Part shown: positions 44,091-44,764 of the stretch, piece by piece
How positions within the stretch are numbered: position 1 is the first letter of the stretch
Layout of the letters: each line of letters begins with the position of its first letter
Source: Paenibacillus plantarum
GTDB taxonomy: Bacteria; Bacillota; Bacilli; Paenibacillales; NBRC-103111
Length of the DNA stretch: 44,764 bases
Assembly (NCBI RefSeq): GCF_013141695.1
Contig: NZ_WHNY01000079.1
Coordinates: 1-44,764 of the forward strand
Reading direction: 5' to 3'
Program-made: the position numbers and the translations under genes
The notes under the pieces: model-generated
What the model was told of the DNA's origin: nothing
What the model saw: only the letters and a program-made list of their open reading frames with translations
Databases searched by the model: none

Positions 44091-44124
44091 AAGAGGGCAA
44101 CCAGTAAAAACTGGTTAACCTCTT
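44091..44124. repeat. Inverted copy of the 4415-type hairpin repeat
   Basis: AAGAGG/CCTCTT outer arms and AACCAGT/ACTGGTT inner arms around AAAA. The core and the following TAATACGAA match the reverse complement of 4405-4446. An ACGGGCAG motif, shared by other intergenic elements, is next to it. Confidence 0.65.
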
Positions 44125-44320
44125 AATACGAACGGGCAGTTAACTGTGGCGGTGGGACACTCAAGAGCTCGTAGGGGTTCGATGTTATTTTATTTCCTCA
44201 AACTAATACACATTTTTAGATAAACATGCTATTTTAGTAAGGTGTATATTACAATTCGAATAAGCTCGTCTAAGAAAGGCGAATAATTCATAATAGAAAA
44301 AAGAAAGGATGTGCAGATTC

Positions 44321-44599
44321 TTGTCTTATGTGACACCAGCGCAAGATGTATACTATAATGATTTAAATATTTTCACTGCATATAAAATCTATGAGATTGT
44401 GAAAGAAAACCAAGATACTATTTTATTAATGAATGATAAAGGAGAAATAGATGAACTACATAAATCATTGATTCATGGAAGGTATCCCACGTATAAAATG
44501 GCTGTCATACATAACAATCTTTTTCTTTGGATATGTTTTAAATTTATTGAAACAATCCGCCAAACAATTGTGCAAAGAAAGCGAATAATAAAATTATAA
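44321..44599 (+). CDS. Hypothetical small protein with a hydrophobic C-terminal helix
   Basis: 92 residues from TTG at 44321, chosen because AAAGGATG lies upstream at the right distance; an ATG at 44309 overlaps that site. Sequence: SYVTPAQDVYYNDLNIFTAY, then a central IVKENQDTILLMNDKGEIDE and a hydrophobic segment (NLFLWICFKFIETI) before a basic tail. Possible single-pass membrane anchor. Family unknown. Confidence 0.5.
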   Translation: MSYVTPAQDVYYNDLNIFTAYKIYEIVKENQDTILLMNDKGEIDELHKSLIHGRYPTYKMAVIHNNLFLWICFKFIETIRQTIVQRKRIIKL

Positions 44600-44677
44600 C
44601 ATTTAAGTAAAACAACCCATTTATAAATGATTGCTATTTTGGAAAACTATGTTAAGCTATCGGAGAACTATAGCGGA

Positions 44678-44708
44678 GGAGACTGCATCGAGGCAGCTCC
44701 TTTTTTTT
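44678..44708 (+). terminator. Rho-independent terminator near the right edge
   Basis: GGAGACTGC (44678-44686) pairs with GCAGCTCC (44693-44700) with one bulged base, followed by eight T residues (44701-44708). It lies 79 bases after the last gene and would end its transcript or a short RNA. Confidence 0.75.
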
Positions 44709-44764
44709 CTACGACTGACCAATCAGCTAACAAGGATTTCCAGCCACCTCTGTTGAAGTATTTA

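Noticed and set aside
1..44764. CRISPR arrays, rRNA genes, intact tRNA genes, prophage or plasmid replication genes
   Set aside because: None seen: no regularly spaced direct repeats other than the RCC1 coding repeats, and no recognisable rRNA, complete tRNA or replication genes.

Overview
The window looks like chromosomal DNA from a Paenibacillus-type Firmicute (Paenibacillaceae). The evidence is strong AGGAGG-type ribosome binding sites, an lplA/B/C-type sugar importer with a membrane-anchored AraC regulator, a multidomain secreted polysaccharide lyase with cohesin and dockerin modules, an SLH-anchored surface protein, a T-box leader, and many small intergenic hairpin repeats. Base composition is mosaic: the carbohydrate genes (about 4.6-16.7 kb, 18-21 kb, 26-28.8 kb) are clearly richer in G+C than the AT-rich small genes and remnants between them.

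Layout. 0-4.4 kb: the 3' end of a CPBP membrane protease, a class I methyltransferase, a TetR regulator divergent from a ketopantoate-reductase-like oxidoreductase with a near-perfect operator between them, and a four-helix membrane protein. 4.6-16.7 kb: a polysaccharide-utilisation locus made of a membrane AraC-type sensor-regulator (minus strand), two LplB/LplC-type permeases, a lipoprotein solute-binding protein, a 1618-residue secreted heparinase II/III-fold lyase with discoidin, cohesin and dockerin modules, and an M14-type zinc carboxypeptidase/deacylase. 16.7-18.1 kb: two truncated carbohydrate-active genes (GH78 rhamnosidase, beta-helix protein) abut at a junction near 17143. 18.2-21.0 kb: an AraC regulator and a two-gene sugar isomerase/Gfo-Idh-MocA oxidoreductase operon. 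21.3-26 kb: a decayed AT-rich zone of fragments (acetyl-xylan-esterase start, VOC protein, IS3 end) mixed with intact small genes (stalk-domain protein, TraB/TIKI-like protein, FMN reductase). 26.2-28.8 kb: a MerR-GNAT-alpha/beta-hydrolase operon behind a textbook 19-bp-spacer MerR promoter. 28.8-31.3 kb: repeats, an internally deleted IS110 element and frameshifted genes. 31.4-37 kb: a chemoreceptor, a lactonase-like metallo-hydrolase, and an AraC regulator divergent from a GH31 glycosidase. 37-38.3 kb: an orphan T-box leader before a broken ORF, a group II intron 3' end, and an IS3-type inverted-repeat pair. 38.7-44.7 kb: an RCC1-like repeat protein with an exact 114-nt period, a GH16-like protein with a substituted catalytic motif, a frameshifted gene, a CAP/SLH surface protein and small genes.

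How it fits together. I infer that the 4.6-16.7 kb block senses (AraC), cuts (lyase) and imports (LplABC-type) an acidic polysaccharide. The sugar isomerase/dehydrogenase pair, GH31 and GH16 enzymes, and the rhamnosidase and esterase fragments suggest a wider plant or microbial polysaccharide lifestyle. At least ten genes in the window are broken, mostly by single-base frameshifts or end truncations. This points to an accessory region under decay beside intact operons.
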